A stretch of 64,000 nt of DNA from JBBDSU01 sp040904825 (GCA_040904825.1 JBBDSU010000057.1:17508-81507); one strand, 5' to 3'. Positions 26,670 through 36,608 are shown, counted from the first letter of the stretch. Notes: generated by a model from the letters alone, not told the origin. Program-made: numbers and translations.

Positions 26670-27845
26670 TCAGTACGTCGGGATGCTCGGGTCAACTTGG
26701 CGAGAATAGGCATTGATACCGCCGCGCATCGAACGGGCGCGGAATCCGGCGCCACGCAGGAGTTGGGTTGACTCAAGTGATCGCACGCCCGACAGGCAGT
26801 GCATGACGTAATCCTTGGTCGGATCGAGTTCGCTCAACTTGTCAGGCAATGTGTCCTTCGGGATGAGCACAGAACCCGGAATACGGTTGATCTCGTATTC
26901 GTGTGGCTCGCGAACATCCACCAGCACGACGTCGGGCTTGTCGGCGATGTCGGCATAGTCAGTCGGCAAGATCTCGAGCTCAGCCAGTGACAGATCTGTC
27001 TCGACAACACCATCGTGCGCCGGCATGCCACAGAACGCCTCGTAGTCGATCAATGCTGTGACGGTTGGATTGTCGCCACACACGGGGCAATCAGGGTCTT
27101 TGTTGACCTTGACGTAGGTCCAACGCTGATCGAGCGCGTCGTAGAGTCCCAGACGCCCGATCATGGGGTCGCCTGCTCCCGTGATGAGTTTGATGCCTTC
27201 GATGCCTTGGGCGGTTCCAATGTGGCCAGCCATGATGCCCAGCACGCCACCTTCGGCGCAGTTTGGCACCATCCCTGGAGGTGGTGGTTCAGGGAACATG
27301 CACCGGTAGCAGGGCCCTTCTTCCGCCCAGAAGACACTGAGCTGTCCCTCGAAGCGGAAGATCGAGCCGTACACATTGGGCTTGCCAAGGAGTACGCATG
27401 CGTCGTTGACGAGGTAGCGCGTGGGGAAGTTGTCGGTGCCGTCGATGACAAGGTCGTAGTCAGCGATGATGTCCAGGGCGTTGTCGGAACGCAGGAACGT
27501 CTTGTGCCCGATGACCTCGACAAACGGGTTGATCTCTTTGATGGAGGCTTCAGCCGAATCAACCTTGTGCACGCCGATGTCGGACGTTCCGTGAATGATC
27601 TGACGCTGGAGGTTTGAAGCGTCGACAACATCGTCGTCGACAAGCCCAATGGTGCCGACCCCGGCCGCAGCCAGGTAGAGGGCCAGTGGTGAGCCGAGCC
27701 CTCCGGTGCCTACCAGCAGGACACGCGCGGCTTTGAGTCGCTCTTGCCCAGGCATACCAACATCAGGGATGATCAGATGACGGCTGTACCGCGCGATCTC
27801 TTCGGCGGTCAGGGATTCACGGCGATCAACTACAGGCGAAACCAC
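26670..27845 (-). CDS. moeZ: Adenylyltransferase/sulfurtransferase MoeZ (MoeB-rhodanese)
   Basis: Activates ubiquitin-like sulfur carriers (MoaD, ThiS or CysO type) by adenylation and then thiocarboxylation. The 391-residue protein has an E1-like ThiF/MoeB domain: YSRHLIIPDVGMPGQ, LLVGTGGLGSPLALYLAAAG, DNFPTRYLVNDACV, and the two zinc pairs CYRC and CPVC. A rhodanese domain follows with the active Cys in MHCLSGVRS. The GTG at 27845 has AGGAG upstream; a further 40 in-frame codons have no family match. It is divergent from the thiolase. Carrier partners are not in the window. Confidence 0.93.
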   Translation of the reverse strand: MVSPVVDRRESLTAEEIARYSRHLIIPDVGMPGQERLKAARVLLVGTGGLGSPLALYLAAAGVGTIGLVDDDVVDASNLQRQIIHGTSDIGVHKVDSAEASIKEINPFVEVIGHKTFLRSDNALDIIADYDLVIDGTDNFPTRYLVNDACVLLGKPNVYGSIFRFEGQLSVFWAEEGPCYRCMFPEPPPPGMVPNCAEGGVLGIMAGHIGTAQGIEGIKLITGAGDPMIGRLGLYDALDQRWTYVKVNKDPDCPVCGDNPTVTALIDYEAFCGMPAHDGVVETDLSLAELEILPTDYADIADKPDVVLVDVREPHEYEINRIPGSVLIPKDTLPDKLSELDPTKDYVMHCLSGVRSLESTQLLRGAGFRARSMRGGINAYSRQVDPSIPTY

Positions 27846-28114
27846 GGAATGCGCTCCTGGCGCGTGAGGGGACGACTGGCCAGTGTCGGCAGTCGTCAAA
27901 CAACCTGCTAGCCAGCCAGTGTAAACAGTGCAATCTCGTGCAGGCGGGTCCGCATGCCCATGCAACGGCCGTCACGCAGACACACTGAGATCCGTTGGCC
28001 GACCGGCAGTACTCCCATCGATTCCTACCGCAGCGCGGGTTGGCATCTGCGATCCCCAGTAGGTTTGCGCGTAACTGCTTGCCACGTGATATCGCCGTGA
28101 GAGAAAGGCTCCAC

Positions 28115-29335
28115 ATGGTTGCCGACGACGTGGTCATTTGCTCCCCTCTCCGCACAGCCGTAGGACGATTCGGAGGCGTGTTCCGATCGTTGACCGCTGG
28201 CCAACTGGCAACAACGGTGGTTTCCGCGATCCTCACCAGAAATTCACTGGACCCGGCCCGCGTGAACGAAGTGATCCTCGGCCAAGCCAACCCGAACGGC
28301 GAGGAACCCGCCATTGGACGGGTCGTCGCGCTTGACGCAGGCATGCCTGTCACAACGACAGGGGTGCAGGTCGACCGGCGCTGTGGCTCAGGGCTGCAGG
28401 CAGTGATCGACGCCGCCATGCGCGTGCAGGTTGGTGCTGCCGAGGTTGTCATTGCGGGCGGGGCCGAGTCGATGAGCTCGGCCGAGCATTACGCGTCTGG
28501 ATTGCGTTGGGGCACGCGCGGTGACGGAGTGACACTGGTCGACCGCCTCGCCCGCGCAAGGGTCACGGCCGGAGGACGCCATCATCCCATCCCTGGAGGA
28601 ATGCTCGAGACCGCAGAGAACTTGCGGCGCGAAGGGCGCATTTCGCGCGAGGACCAAGACGCTCTTGCGGTGCGATCCCACCAACGGGCGGTCGCAGCAC
28701 AACAGGCTGGCCGGTTCGACGACGAGATCGTAGAGGTAGAGGTAGCTGGGCGCCGTTCGACTGAATTGGTCACCGTGGACGAACACCCCCGTGCCGATAC
28801 CACGCTCGCAGCACTCGCTGGCTTGCGGCCAGTCATGGTGGCATTGGATCCCGAGGCAACGGTGACTGCAGGCAACGCGTCGGGCCAGAATGATGGCGCA
28901 GCAGCGTGCATTGTCACTTCGCGCCGTGTGGCCGAAAAGCTTGGCCTGGAACCGATGGCGCGACTTGTTACATGGTCTGTCGCCGGCGTCGAACCGGAAC
29001 GGATGGGCATCGGACCTGTTCCAGCAACAGCCAACGCGCTCCAACAAGCAAGGTTGTCACTGGGCGACATCGAACTCATCGAACTCAACGAAGCATTCGC
29101 AGCGCAGGCGCTCGCGGTTATTCGTGCATGGGAACTGGCCGATCAAGACCTCGACCGGGTGAACGTCAACGGCTCAGGCATTTCGCTCGGTCATCCGGTT
29201 GGCGCGACCGGTGCGCGCATCCTCGCAACGCTGCTGCACGAAATGGCCCGACGCGACGCACGCTTCGGCCTCGAAACCATGTGTATCGGTGGCGGCCAAG
29301 GCCTTGCCGCCATCTTCGAACGCATCAACAACTGA
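28115..29335 (+). CDS. Acetyl-CoA acyltransferase (thiolase)
   Basis: A 406-residue thiolase II enzyme that condenses or cleaves acyl-CoA. Nucleophile Cys90 in VQVDRRCGSGLQAV, then AGGAESMSSAEHY, GNASGQNDGAAA, ELNEAFAAQALAV, the His in NGSGISLGHPVGATG and the second Cys in MCIGGGQG: a complete active site. Chain-length preference cannot be read. The ATG at 28115 follows AAAGG; 40 codons of open frame upstream are ignored. Convergent with the suf operon. Confidence 0.95.
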   Translation: MVADDVVICSPLRTAVGRFGGVFRSLTAGQLATTVVSAILTRNSLDPARVNEVILGQANPNGEEPAIGRVVALDAGMPVTTTGVQVDRRCGSGLQAVIDAAMRVQVGAAEVVIAGGAESMSSAEHYASGLRWGTRGDGVTLVDRLARARVTAGGRHHPIPGGMLETAENLRREGRISREDQDALAVRSHQRAVAAQQAGRFDDEIVEVEVAGRRSTELVTVDEHPRADTTLAALAGLRPVMVALDPEATVTAGNASGQNDGAAACIVTSRRVAEKLGLEPMARLVTWSVAGVEPERMGIGPVPATANALQQARLSLGDIELIELNEAFAAQALAVIRAWELADQDLDRVNVNGSGISLGHPVGATGARILATLLHEMARRDARFGLETMCIGGGQGLAAIFERINN

Positions 29336-29358
29336 GCGACGGGCTTCCCCGGAGAGTG

Positions 29359-29847
29359 TCAGACGTTCATGCCCATGGCACGCAGTTCGTCGCGGACGTA
29401 GTCGGCCATCATGTCAGTCGACCACGGCGGATCGAACGTGAACTCCACATCGACATGATCGACACCAGGCATAGCGCCGAGAATCACCGAGCACTGTTGA
29501 TGGATGATCTCCGTGAGCGGGCAGCCCATCGACGTCAAGGTCATGCGCACATGGACATGGCCTCGTTGCGGCTTGAGGACTTCATACACCAGTCCCAAGT
29601 CGACGATGTTGTAGCCGATTTCAGGGTCGATGACGGCGCGCAACCCGTTGAACAGCGCGTCACTCGGCGGCATTCCGTCGTCATCCAGTGGCAGGTCGGC
29701 AAACGGGTTGCTTCGTTCGCCGGAAGCTGTCCCACCCGGCACGCCGGCAGGATCGTCTGCACGACCCGAGGGTGTATCGGCCTCAGGAATTTCGTCGTCG
29801 ACATCGACAGCTGAACCGTTCGAAGCCGGTGCGTGGTCGTTCATCAT
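29359..29847 (-). CDS. sufT: SufT/MIP18 (DUF59) iron-sulfur assembly factor
   Basis: Helps mature iron-sulfur proteins. The C-terminal 100 residues are the MIP18 domain: VIDPEIGYNIVDLGLVYEV, VHVRMTLTSMGCPLTEI with the conserved Cys, and FDPPWSTDMMADYVRDELR. An acidic and Ala/Gly-rich N-terminal tail of about 55 residues precedes it. I start at the ATG at 29847, which has GGAAG upstream; an ATG at 29913 overlapping sufU by 11 bp is the alternative. Last gene of the suf operon. Confidence 0.9.
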   Translation of the reverse strand: MMNDHAPASNGSAVDVDDEIPEADTPSGRADDPAGVPGGTASGERSNPFADLPLDDDGMPPSDALFNGLRAVIDPEIGYNIVDLGLVYEVLKPQRGHVHVRMTLTSMGCPLTEIIHQQCSVILGAMPGVDHVDVEFTFDPPWSTDMMADYVRDELRAMGMNV

Positions 29848-29902
29848 GACGTCTTCCTTCGCGTGGTGAATCTCGCGCTGGTCGGCCTGGTCGATCGGTC
29901 GA

Positions 29903-30370
29903 TCAATCTCCATCGTGGGTCACGCTGTGAGCCGAAGCGCCCTGCTGATGGGTTTCGATGGCATCACGTACCGCCATCCAACCCAACAACGCGCACTTGA
30001 CCCTTACTGGGAACTTCGCAACGCCTTCGAAGACGACCGCGTCCCCCAAGTCCTCAATTCTCTCGGGCTCGTCCCCGTGCATCATGAGACGGAATTGCTC
30101 AGTCAATTCAAGGACATCCTCAAGTCCACGGCCGGCCACGACGCCCGTCATTACTGACGCTGATGCCTGACTGATCGAACACCCTTCACCGTCAAAGGCA
30201 ATTCCATCGAGGGCTCCGTCAACGACTCTGATGCGAAGATCCATCTCATCGCCGCACAACGGATTGGAGTGATGGACGTGCACACTCTCGCCATCGAGTG
30301 ACGGAGCCCGATTCTTGGGCTTGCGATAGTGATCCAGGATGATCTCCTGGTACATCTCCTCCATCGACAT
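29903..30370 (-). CDS. sufU: SufU sulfur-transfer/scaffold protein
   Basis: Accepts sulfur from SufS and passes it on in iron-sulfur assembly. The 155-residue protein has the three conserved Cys of the family: Cys39 in NPLCGDEM, Cys64 in EGCSISQAS and Cys126 in VKCALLGW, with an Asp next to the first as in the zinc-binding SufU type. It lies 11 bp after sufS, on the same strand. Confidence 0.95.
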   Translation of the reverse strand: MSMEEMYQEIILDHYRKPKNRAPSLDGESVHVHHSNPLCGDEMDLRIRVVDGALDGIAFDGEGCSISQASASVMTGVVAGRGLEDVLELTEQFRLMMHGDEPERIEDLGDAVVFEGVAKFPVRVKCALLGWMAVRDAIETHQQGASAHSVTHDGD

Positions 30371-30381
30371 GGTGTCCGCCT

Positions 30382-31614
30382 TTAGCGCGCGAAGAACGAG
30401 CGCGCAGCGAGCACGCCCTCGATCAACGGTTCGATGTCATCGTGGTCGTTGTAGACATAGGCACTCGCCCGCGTTGTCGCCGTGACTCCGAGACAACGCA
30501 TAAGCGGCTTGGCGCAGTGGTGGCCGACTCTGACGCACACCCCTTTGGAGGACAGCATCGCGCCCACGTCGTGAGGATGGACGCCGTCGACTGTGAACGA
30601 GATCGCTCCGCCACGAATGGCCGCGTCCGACGGGCCAAAGATCTCAACTCCGTCGACATCGCCCAGCGCCGTCATGATCTCTGCGGTGATCGCAACCTCG
30701 TGCTGCCTCACGTTGTCCATGCCAAGATCTGTCAGCATCTGCGCGGCCGCAGCGAGACCTGCACCTTCAGCGATGGCTGGTGTGCCCGCTTCGAACTTGT
30801 GCGGCAGGTCGTTCCAGGTCGCACCGTCCAACGTCACGTCGCGGATCATGTCACCACCGGCCAAGAACGGCTCCATGCCATCGAGTACCGATGGCTTCGC
30901 CAGCAGCAGACCGATGCCAGTCGGGCCAAGCATCTTGTGGCCCGTTATCGCGTAGAAATCGACGTCCAGCTGACGAAAACTGACGGGCAGATGCGGCGCC
31001 GCTTGTGCACCGTCGACGTGCACCACGACCTCTTTGTTTGCAGCGCGTGCCAGGTCGCGGACCGCAGCGACATCGTTGATGGTCCCGAGGACATTCGACA
31101 CGTGAGTGATGGCGACAAACCTCACCCGCCCATCTGAAACCAGCGCGGCCGCCTGCGACAAGTCCAACTGGCCATCATCGGTCAGTGGAATGTGACGAAC
31201 TTCGAAACCCAGATCTCGCGCGGCGTAAGTAAACGGGACATGGTTCGCGTGATGTTCCATCGTCGTGGTCAAGATCGCATCGCCAGGCCCGAGATTGCGT
31301 CGCACCCACGAGTAGGCCACCAGATTGCACGCTTCGGTGGCGTTCTTGGTGAAGATGACACCTCGCTCGTCGGCATCGAAGAACGTCGCCAACGTGCGGC
31401 GAGCATTCTCGAACAGGTCGGTGGCCTCCTCGGCGAGCTGGTAGACGCCACGATTCACGTTGGACCGGCAGGTGCGGTAGTAGTGGTCCATTGCATCGAG
31501 GACCACTACTGGGGTCTGCGAACTTGCTGCCGAGTCGAGGTACACCAGACGCCGCCCGTCGAGCTCCCGCGACAACGTCGGGAACTCCTTGCGGAGCGTC
31601 GCTACATCGAACAT
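30382..31614 (-). CDS. sufS: Cysteine desulfurase SufS
   Basis: PLP enzyme that removes sulfur from cysteine and loads it on SufU. The 410-residue protein has YLDSAASSQTP near the N-terminus, the cofactor Lys in AITGHKMLGPTGIGLL and the persulfide Cys in VRVGHHCAKPLM; group II desulfurase of the Suf type. It follows sufC by about 110 bp and precedes sufU by 11 bp. Confidence 0.96.
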   Translation of the reverse strand: MFDVATLRKEFPTLSRELDGRRLVYLDSAASSQTPVVVLDAMDHYYRTCRSNVNRGVYQLAEEATDLFENARRTLATFFDADERGVIFTKNATEACNLVAYSWVRRNLGPGDAILTTTMEHHANHVPFTYAARDLGFEVRHIPLTDDGQLDLSQAAALVSDGRVRFVAITHVSNVLGTINDVAAVRDLARAANKEVVVHVDGAQAAPHLPVSFRQLDVDFYAITGHKMLGPTGIGLLLAKPSVLDGMEPFLAGGDMIRDVTLDGATWNDLPHKFEAGTPAIAEGAGLAAAAQMLTDLGMDNVRQHEVAITAEIMTALGDVDGVEIFGPSDAAIRGGAISFTVDGVHPHDVGAMLSSKGVCVRVGHHCAKPLMRCLGVTATTRASAYVYNDHDDIEPLIEGVLAARSFFAR

Positions 31615-31722
31615 GGTGTCCTCGAGGTGGTGGCGTCTTGCTGACCTGCCCTTGTTGTCATCGTGCCTTACGTCGTGGCCATCGGCCAGCTTTGGCGGTG
31701 GCCAACGTGCCGACTGGCCATA

Positions 31723-32472
31723 TCACGTTCCCGCTACCAGGGACTGAATGTCCTCGTATCCATGGGCTTCGAGACGGTCGGCCAGCTCAGGTCCGCCGGA
31801 CGCTGCGATCCGTCCTTCGAACATGACATGGACCTCATCCGGCTGGATGTAACGCAAGATCCGTGTGTAGTGGGTGATGATCAGGACACCCATCTCAGGT
31901 CCCCGCAGACGGTCAACGCCTTCGGAGACCACCTTGAGCGCGTCGACGTCGAGGCCAGAGTCAGTCTCGTCGAGGATCGCCAGGCGAGGTTTGAGCAACG
32001 CAGCCTGCAAGATCTCAAAGCGCTTCTTCTCGCCGCCTGAGAAACCTTCGTTGACGGACCGCTGAAGGAATGACTCACTCACCCCGAGCGAGGCCATTTC
32101 TTCCTTCAATCGCGCCATGAATTCGCGGATCGGAATCTCTTCGTCCGCGGTCGCGTTGAGCGCTGTGCGCAGGAAGTTGGTCAGCGACACGCCAGGAACC
32201 TCGACCGGATACTGCATCGCGAGGAAGACACCCAAGCGGGCGCGTTCATCGGGGGTGAGGTTGTTGAGCTCAGTCCCCTGCCAGGTCATCGTCCCGCCCG
32301 TCACGTCATAGGCGGGGTGGCCTGCGATGGTGTAGGCAAGGGTGGATTTTCCGGAACCGTTGGGGCCCATCAGGGCGATCGTTCGTCCCATATCCAGATC
32401 GAGGGACACGCCGTGCAGCAATTCGGTGCCGCCAGCTTCAACGGTCAGGTCGCGGATCTCAAGGTCAGCCAT
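31723..32472 (-). CDS. sufC: Fe-S cluster assembly ATPase SufC
   Basis: ABC-type ATPase that drives the SufBD scaffold. The 249-residue protein has Walker A GPNGSGKST, the signature FSGGEKKRFEILQAAL, Walker B RLAILDETDSGLD and the SufC-typical VVSEGVDRLR and TRILRYIQPDEVHVM segments. It lies downstream of the Rieske gene with about 95 bp between. Cytoplasmic. Confidence 0.96.
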   Translation of the reverse strand: MADLEIRDLTVEAGGTELLHGVSLDLDMGRTIALMGPNGSGKSTLAYTIAGHPAYDVTGGTMTWQGTELNNLTPDERARLGVFLAMQYPVEVPGVSLTNFLRTALNATADEEIPIREFMARLKEEMASLGVSESFLQRSVNEGFSGGEKKRFEILQAALLKPRLAILDETDSGLDVDALKVVSEGVDRLRGPEMGVLIITHYTRILRYIQPDEVHVMFEGRIAASGGPELADRLEAHGYEDIQSLVAGT

Positions 32473-32568
32473 GATGATCGATTCTCTCGTGGTGATAAAC
32501 GTTGGATGTCAGTAATGGTCGAACGTCGTGCTGTGCTCAGGGTCTGAGATTCGGGTAAGTAATCGGGG

Positions 32569-32901
32569 TCAGTGCTCTGGAAAGGGCGCATCATTGGTTG
32601 GCGAGGTGACGTCCACGTAGACATCGTCGCCGTCAACGGTGACGGGAAAGGCCGGTACCGCGCGCAATGCCGGCAACGATGACGGCTCGCCACTGTCGAG
32701 ATCGAACGTCGAGCCATGCAGCGAGCACTCGATGCCGTTGCCCCAAACCATGCCTTCGGCCAGGGACCACTGCTGGTGGGAGCAGGTGTCGTGGATCGCT
32801 TTGACTGCGTCACCCAACCTGACGAGGCATACGGGCACACCGTCGACATCGGCCCGCATGGGGGTCGCTTCCTGCAATTCGGACAGTTTGGCCGTGGGCA
32901 T
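32569..32901 (-). CDS. Rieske-type ferredoxin in the suf operon
   Basis: A 110-residue Rieske [2Fe-2S] protein. The two cluster motifs are Cys40-X-His42 (DTCSHQQWSLAEG) and Cys59-X2-His62 (ECSLHGSTFDL). It resembles soluble dioxygenase-type ferredoxins. Its ATG shares one base with the sufD stop (TGATG), so translation is coupled. It may supply electrons for cluster assembly; this role is inference from its place. Confidence 0.94.
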   Translation of the reverse strand: MPTAKLSELQEATPMRADVDGVPVCLVRLGDAVKAIHDTCSHQQWSLAEGMVWGNGIECSLHGSTFDLDSGEPSSLPALRAVPAFPVTVDGDDVYVDVTSPTNDAPFPEH

Positions 32902-34304
32902 CAGCGTTCCCCTGCGGCAGACGCGGCTGCCGTCGCCAGGTCGCGCAGCGCCGCATCGTTGACCTGGACGTTGTCAAGATCTACTGATTCGACCCGCGCT
33001 TCGATGGCAGCTTGGGACGCCTCGGTCACGCCGGGCAGGTCGGCCTCTTGCAGGACCTCGCGGAAGAAACCTGTGACGATGAGTCGCAACGCGTCATCGC
33101 GCCGAATCCCGCGAGACTCCAGATAGAACAGGTGCAGCGCGTCAATCTGCCCCGTTGCCGACCCATGCCCCGCCGTGATATCGGCGCACTCGATCTCAAG
33201 GAACGGCGTGGAGTCAGCGCGCGCACCTTCGGTGAGGATGAGGCTGCGATTGTTCTCGTCCGTCGCGGTGCCCACCGCATCACGATGCACGAAGATGTTG
33301 CCGCGAAACACTGTCCGGCTGTTGCCTTGCAGTGCGCCCTTGAACAGCACGTCTGAGGTGGCGTTGGGGGCCAGGTGGCGCACGTAGGGCTGCAGGTCGA
33401 ACCACTGCCCTTCATCGGCGAAGTACACGCCCAGAGGCCGCGCTCGCGCGCCGGGCCCCACAAGATCAACCTCAGGGCGCAGCCGAACGGTCGCTCCACC
33501 GGTGGTGACCGCAAGCGTCCTGACAGTGCTATCACGGTGTGCAGCGATCTTCTGCAATGACAGGTGCTGAATCTGGTCCGCCCAGCTTTGCAGCGACGCA
33601 ACCTGCACATCCGCACTGTCGAGGGCGATGACTTCGACGACTTCATCGACAAGCGCGTCGACGCCTTCTTCCGAGGTGTGTTCCAGGTACAGCTGGACCT
33701 TGGCGTGATGTTCGACGACGGCCAAGACTCGAGGCAGGTGTGCGCCGGCAGATGTCACGTGGGTATGCACCGAGATCGGTACGGCGACCTCATACTCGGC
33801 AGGGATGTGCACGAAGATGCCTGCGGTCCAAGCAGCGTCGCTGGCAGTGATGGTGCGGTCCTCGTTGGCTCCTGTGGAGACGTCCGACGACGTCGTGAGG
33901 GATCCCAGATGGGTCTCGACCAGTTCTCGATGTGAGGTGGCTGCTTCTGCCAGGGTCGTCACGATCACGCCGGCGTCGGCCAGCACCGAAGGCAGCGTGA
34001 TCTCGACCACGACACCGTCAACGATGCGAGCGATGGCGGCTTCATCATCGAGGTTGTCGATCACCGACGATGTCCTCTGTGAGGAAACCACTGCTGTGCC
34101 GTCCGCGCCGATCACTTCGCGTTCGATGTTGAACCGTTGGTCGAACGGGGTCGACCGCCAGAACTCATCGACACGACTGTCCGGCCATTGTTGATCAGTC
34201 CACCGCTTGTAGGCCTCAAGCCGCCTATCGCGCAGCCAATCCGGTTCCGAGGATGCTGCGCTCAGGGCGGTGAGGTTCTCTTCAGTCAGGGCATGCAGGT
34301 TCAA
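32901..34304 (-). CDS. sufD: Fe-S cluster assembly protein SufD
   Basis: Scaffold partner of SufB and SufC. The 467-residue protein has the beta-helix SufBD core with RSLILTEGARADSTPFLEI, ITAGHGSATGQIDALHLFYL and LESRGIRRDDALRLIVTGFF toward the end, the usual SufD pattern (His in AGHGSATG). It starts 62 bp after the sufB stop and ends in a one-base overlap with the Rieske gene. Confidence 0.95.
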   Translation of the reverse strand: MNLHALTEENLTALSAASSEPDWLRDRRLEAYKRWTDQQWPDSRVDEFWRSTPFDQRFNIEREVIGADGTAVVSSQRTSSVIDNLDDEAAIARIVDGVVVEITLPSVLADAGVIVTTLAEAATSHRELVETHLGSLTTSSDVSTGANEDRTITASDAAWTAGIFVHIPAEYEVAVPISVHTHVTSAGAHLPRVLAVVEHHAKVQLYLEHTSEEGVDALVDEVVEVIALDSADVQVASLQSWADQIQHLSLQKIAAHRDSTVRTLAVTTGGATVRLRPEVDLVGPGARARPLGVYFADEGQWFDLQPYVRHLAPNATSDVLFKGALQGNSRTVFRGNIFVHRDAVGTATDENNRSLILTEGARADSTPFLEIECADITAGHGSATGQIDALHLFYLESRGIRRDDALRLIVTGFFREVLQEADLPGVTEASQAAIEARVESVDLDNVQVNDAALRDLATAAASAAGER

Positions 34305-34365
34305 GGTGTTCTCGTCGTGTCAGGAACGTGATCGTTCCGAGGAAGGATGCGGCGGCGCAAACGGC

Positions 34366-35817
34366 TCAGCCGATTGCGCCCTCCATCTCCAGCGCGATCA
34401 GGCGGTTCAGCTCCACCGAATACTCCATGGGCAACTCCCGAGCGATCGGCTCGATGAACCCACGCACGATCATGGCAGTCGCCTCGTCTTCGTTGATGCC
34501 GCGGGACTGCATGTAGAACAACTGGTCCTCGGACAATTTCGAGACCGTCGCCTCGTGCTCGATCGTGGCGTCTTCCTGTTCGATTTCCATGTACGGGTAG
34601 GTGTCGGTGCGCGACGTGTCGTCGAGCATCAGCGCGTCACACTTGACGGCTGCCCGGGCATGGTGGGCACCTTCGTTGATCGACACCAGGCCGCGGTAGC
34701 TCGTGCGGCCGGTGCCTTTCGAGATCGACTTCGACAGGATGTTGGAGGTGGTATAGGGAGCCGCGTGCACCATCTTGGCGCCGGCGTCCTGGTGCTGGCC
34801 ATCGTTGGCGTAAGCCACCGACAGCACCTCGCCTTTGGCGCCCTCGCCGGTCAGCCACACTGCCGGGTACTTCATCGTGACCTTCGAGCCGATGTTGCCG
34901 TCGATCCACTCCATCGTGGCGTTCTTTTCGGCGATGGCCCGCTTGGTCACCAGGTTGTAGACATTGTTCGACCAGTTCTGGATCGTCGTGTACCGGACCC
35001 TGGCGCCTTCTCTGACGATGATCTCGACCACTGCTGAATGCAGCGAATCGGACGAATAGATCGGCGCCGTGCAGCCCTCGACGTAGTGAACGTAGGAACC
35101 AGGGTCAGCGATGATCAGTGTGCGCTCGAACTGGCCCATGTTCTGCTTGTTGATGCGGAAGTAGGCCTGCAGCGGGATGTCAACCTTGACCCCTTCAGGG
35201 ATCCAGATGAACGATCCTCCCGACCACACCGCCGTGTTGAGGGCAGCAAACTTGTTGTCATTGGGAGGAATCACTGTCCCGAAGTGCTCGCGGAACATGT
35301 CTTCGTGCTCGTGCAGCGCTGTGTCGGTGTCGAGGAAGACCACGCCCTCTTCTTCGAGGTCTTCGCGCACCTTGTGATACAGCACCGTGCTCTCATATTG
35401 CGCTGCAACACCCGCGATGAGCCGCTCGCGCTCAGCCTGCGGAATACCCAGCTTCTCGTAGGTCTCGAGAATCTCGGGCGGCAACTCATCCCAGGTGTTG
35501 GCCTGCTTCTCGGACGCCTCCACGTAGTAGTAGATGTCGTCGAAGTCGATGCCTGATAGGTCGGCTCCCCAGTTGGGCATAGGCCGCCGGCGGTAGGCCT
35601 CGTAGGCGCGCAGGCGCAGGTCCAGCATCCAGGCAGGTTCGTTCTTGCGCTCGCTGATGGCAGCGACCTTGTCACGATCGAGCCCTCGTTCAGAAGTGAA
35701 CGAGTACTCGTCGTCACGGTCGGCCCAACCGAACTTGTATTCGCTCAGGTCTTGCGCCACCGCAGCCTGTTCCTTGCGGGCGTCACTGACCGGCAGATTG
35801 ATCTCGGTCTGGCTCAC
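34366..35817 (-). CDS. sufB: Fe-S cluster assembly protein SufB
   Basis: Main scaffold of the SufBCD complex. The 483-residue protein has YVHYVEGCTAPIYSSDSLH, ARVRYTTIQNWSNNVYNLVT, the segment around CDALMLDDTSRTDTYPYMEI and LSEDQLFYMQSRGINEDEA near the C-terminus. It shares an ATGA overlap with sufR, so repressor and scaffold are translationally linked. Confidence 0.96.
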   Translation of the reverse strand: MSQTEINLPVSDARKEQAAVAQDLSEYKFGWADRDDEYSFTSERGLDRDKVAAISERKNEPAWMLDLRLRAYEAYRRRPMPNWGADLSGIDFDDIYYYVEASEKQANTWDELPPEILETYEKLGIPQAERERLIAGVAAQYESTVLYHKVREDLEEEGVVFLDTDTALHEHEDMFREHFGTVIPPNDNKFAALNTAVWSGGSFIWIPEGVKVDIPLQAYFRINKQNMGQFERTLIIADPGSYVHYVEGCTAPIYSSDSLHSAVVEIIVREGARVRYTTIQNWSNNVYNLVTKRAIAEKNATMEWIDGNIGSKVTMKYPAVWLTGEGAKGEVLSVAYANDGQHQDAGAKMVHAAPYTTSNILSKSISKGTGRTSYRGLVSINEGAHHARAAVKCDALMLDDTSRTDTYPYMEIEQEDATIEHEATVSKLSEDQLFYMQSRGINEDEATAMIVRGFIEPIARELPMEYSVELNRLIALEMEGAIG

Positions 35818-36608
35818 CTTCGGACTCCTAGATCGGTGCTGTCAACGGTCGAGGCGGATGCGTCGACCACCTTGGGGACATCGTTGCTCGTACTAGTGGG
35901 CTGTTGGCTGCGCACACCGTCATCTGGCGCGCCTCCCGTCTTGGGTGCAACCGTGCACACGCAGGCGGTTGATCCTGCCGCCATGGTCTCACGACGCGAC
36001 ACGGTCACATCGCTACCCAGAACCTTGGAAAAACTCGCGGCTTCATACGCGCACAGTTCGGGGTGTTCACGAGCCACACGCTCAATCGTGCAATGGCTCT
36101 GCACCAATCGGAATCCTGCGCCGTCATCATCGACCGACGCATCGAAGCCGGCAAGCGAAAGCGCGTCGGCGAGTTGCGACAATCGCTCATGAAGATCTTC
36201 TGCCGTGACCGCCACGCCGAGTCCCGCAACCTCACGCTGCATTCTCCAGCGAAAGAACTCTCGCAGGCCCTCACGTCCACCGCGGTCCGACACAAACTCA
36301 AGGACCTCCGACGCGAGCCGGTCATAGCGATGAGGAAGCAGGCGCTCCGCGGCGGCTGTCAAGTGGTAGCGGGCAGCCGGACGGCCTCGGCCTTGCCGTA
36401 CGGTGACGGCTTCAACCAGGTCGTCGTCCTCAAGCAGTGCCAAATGACGGCGGATAGCGACAGCCGAGATACCGAGATAATTGGCGAGTTCCGGCGCCGA
36501 TCGGCCCGGGTTCTGCCGAAGGACATCCACAATCGCTGCTCGGGCTTCCCCGAGCAGCGCGACCAGCGACGTCGACACCGCAGGGCGCGAGGTCGTGTCG
36601 GTCGGCAT
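35814..36608 (-). CDS. sufR: Fe-S-dependent transcriptional repressor SufR
   Basis: Represses suf genes when it holds an iron-sulfur cluster. The 264-residue protein has an N-terminal winged helix (IVDVLRQNPGRSAPELANYL, then GISAVAIRRHLALLED) and four candidate ligands: Cys173 and Cys186 (12 residues between) and the pair Cys216 and Cys218. The hydrophilic tail after 220 is longer than in many SufR proteins. Its own promoter carries a SufR-type operator, so it probably controls itself and the whole operon. Confidence 0.93.
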   Translation of the reverse strand: MPTDTTSRPAVSTSLVALLGEARAAIVDVLRQNPGRSAPELANYLGISAVAIRRHLALLEDDDLVEAVTVRQGRGRPAARYHLTAAAERLLPHRYDRLASEVLEFVSDRGGREGLREFFRWRMQREVAGLGVAVTAEDLHERLSQLADALSLAGFDASVDDDGAGFRLVQSHCTIERVAREHPELCAYEAASFSKVLGSDVTVSRRETMAAGSTACVCTVAPKTGGAPDDGVRSQQPTSTSNDVPKVVDASASTVDSTDLGVRR

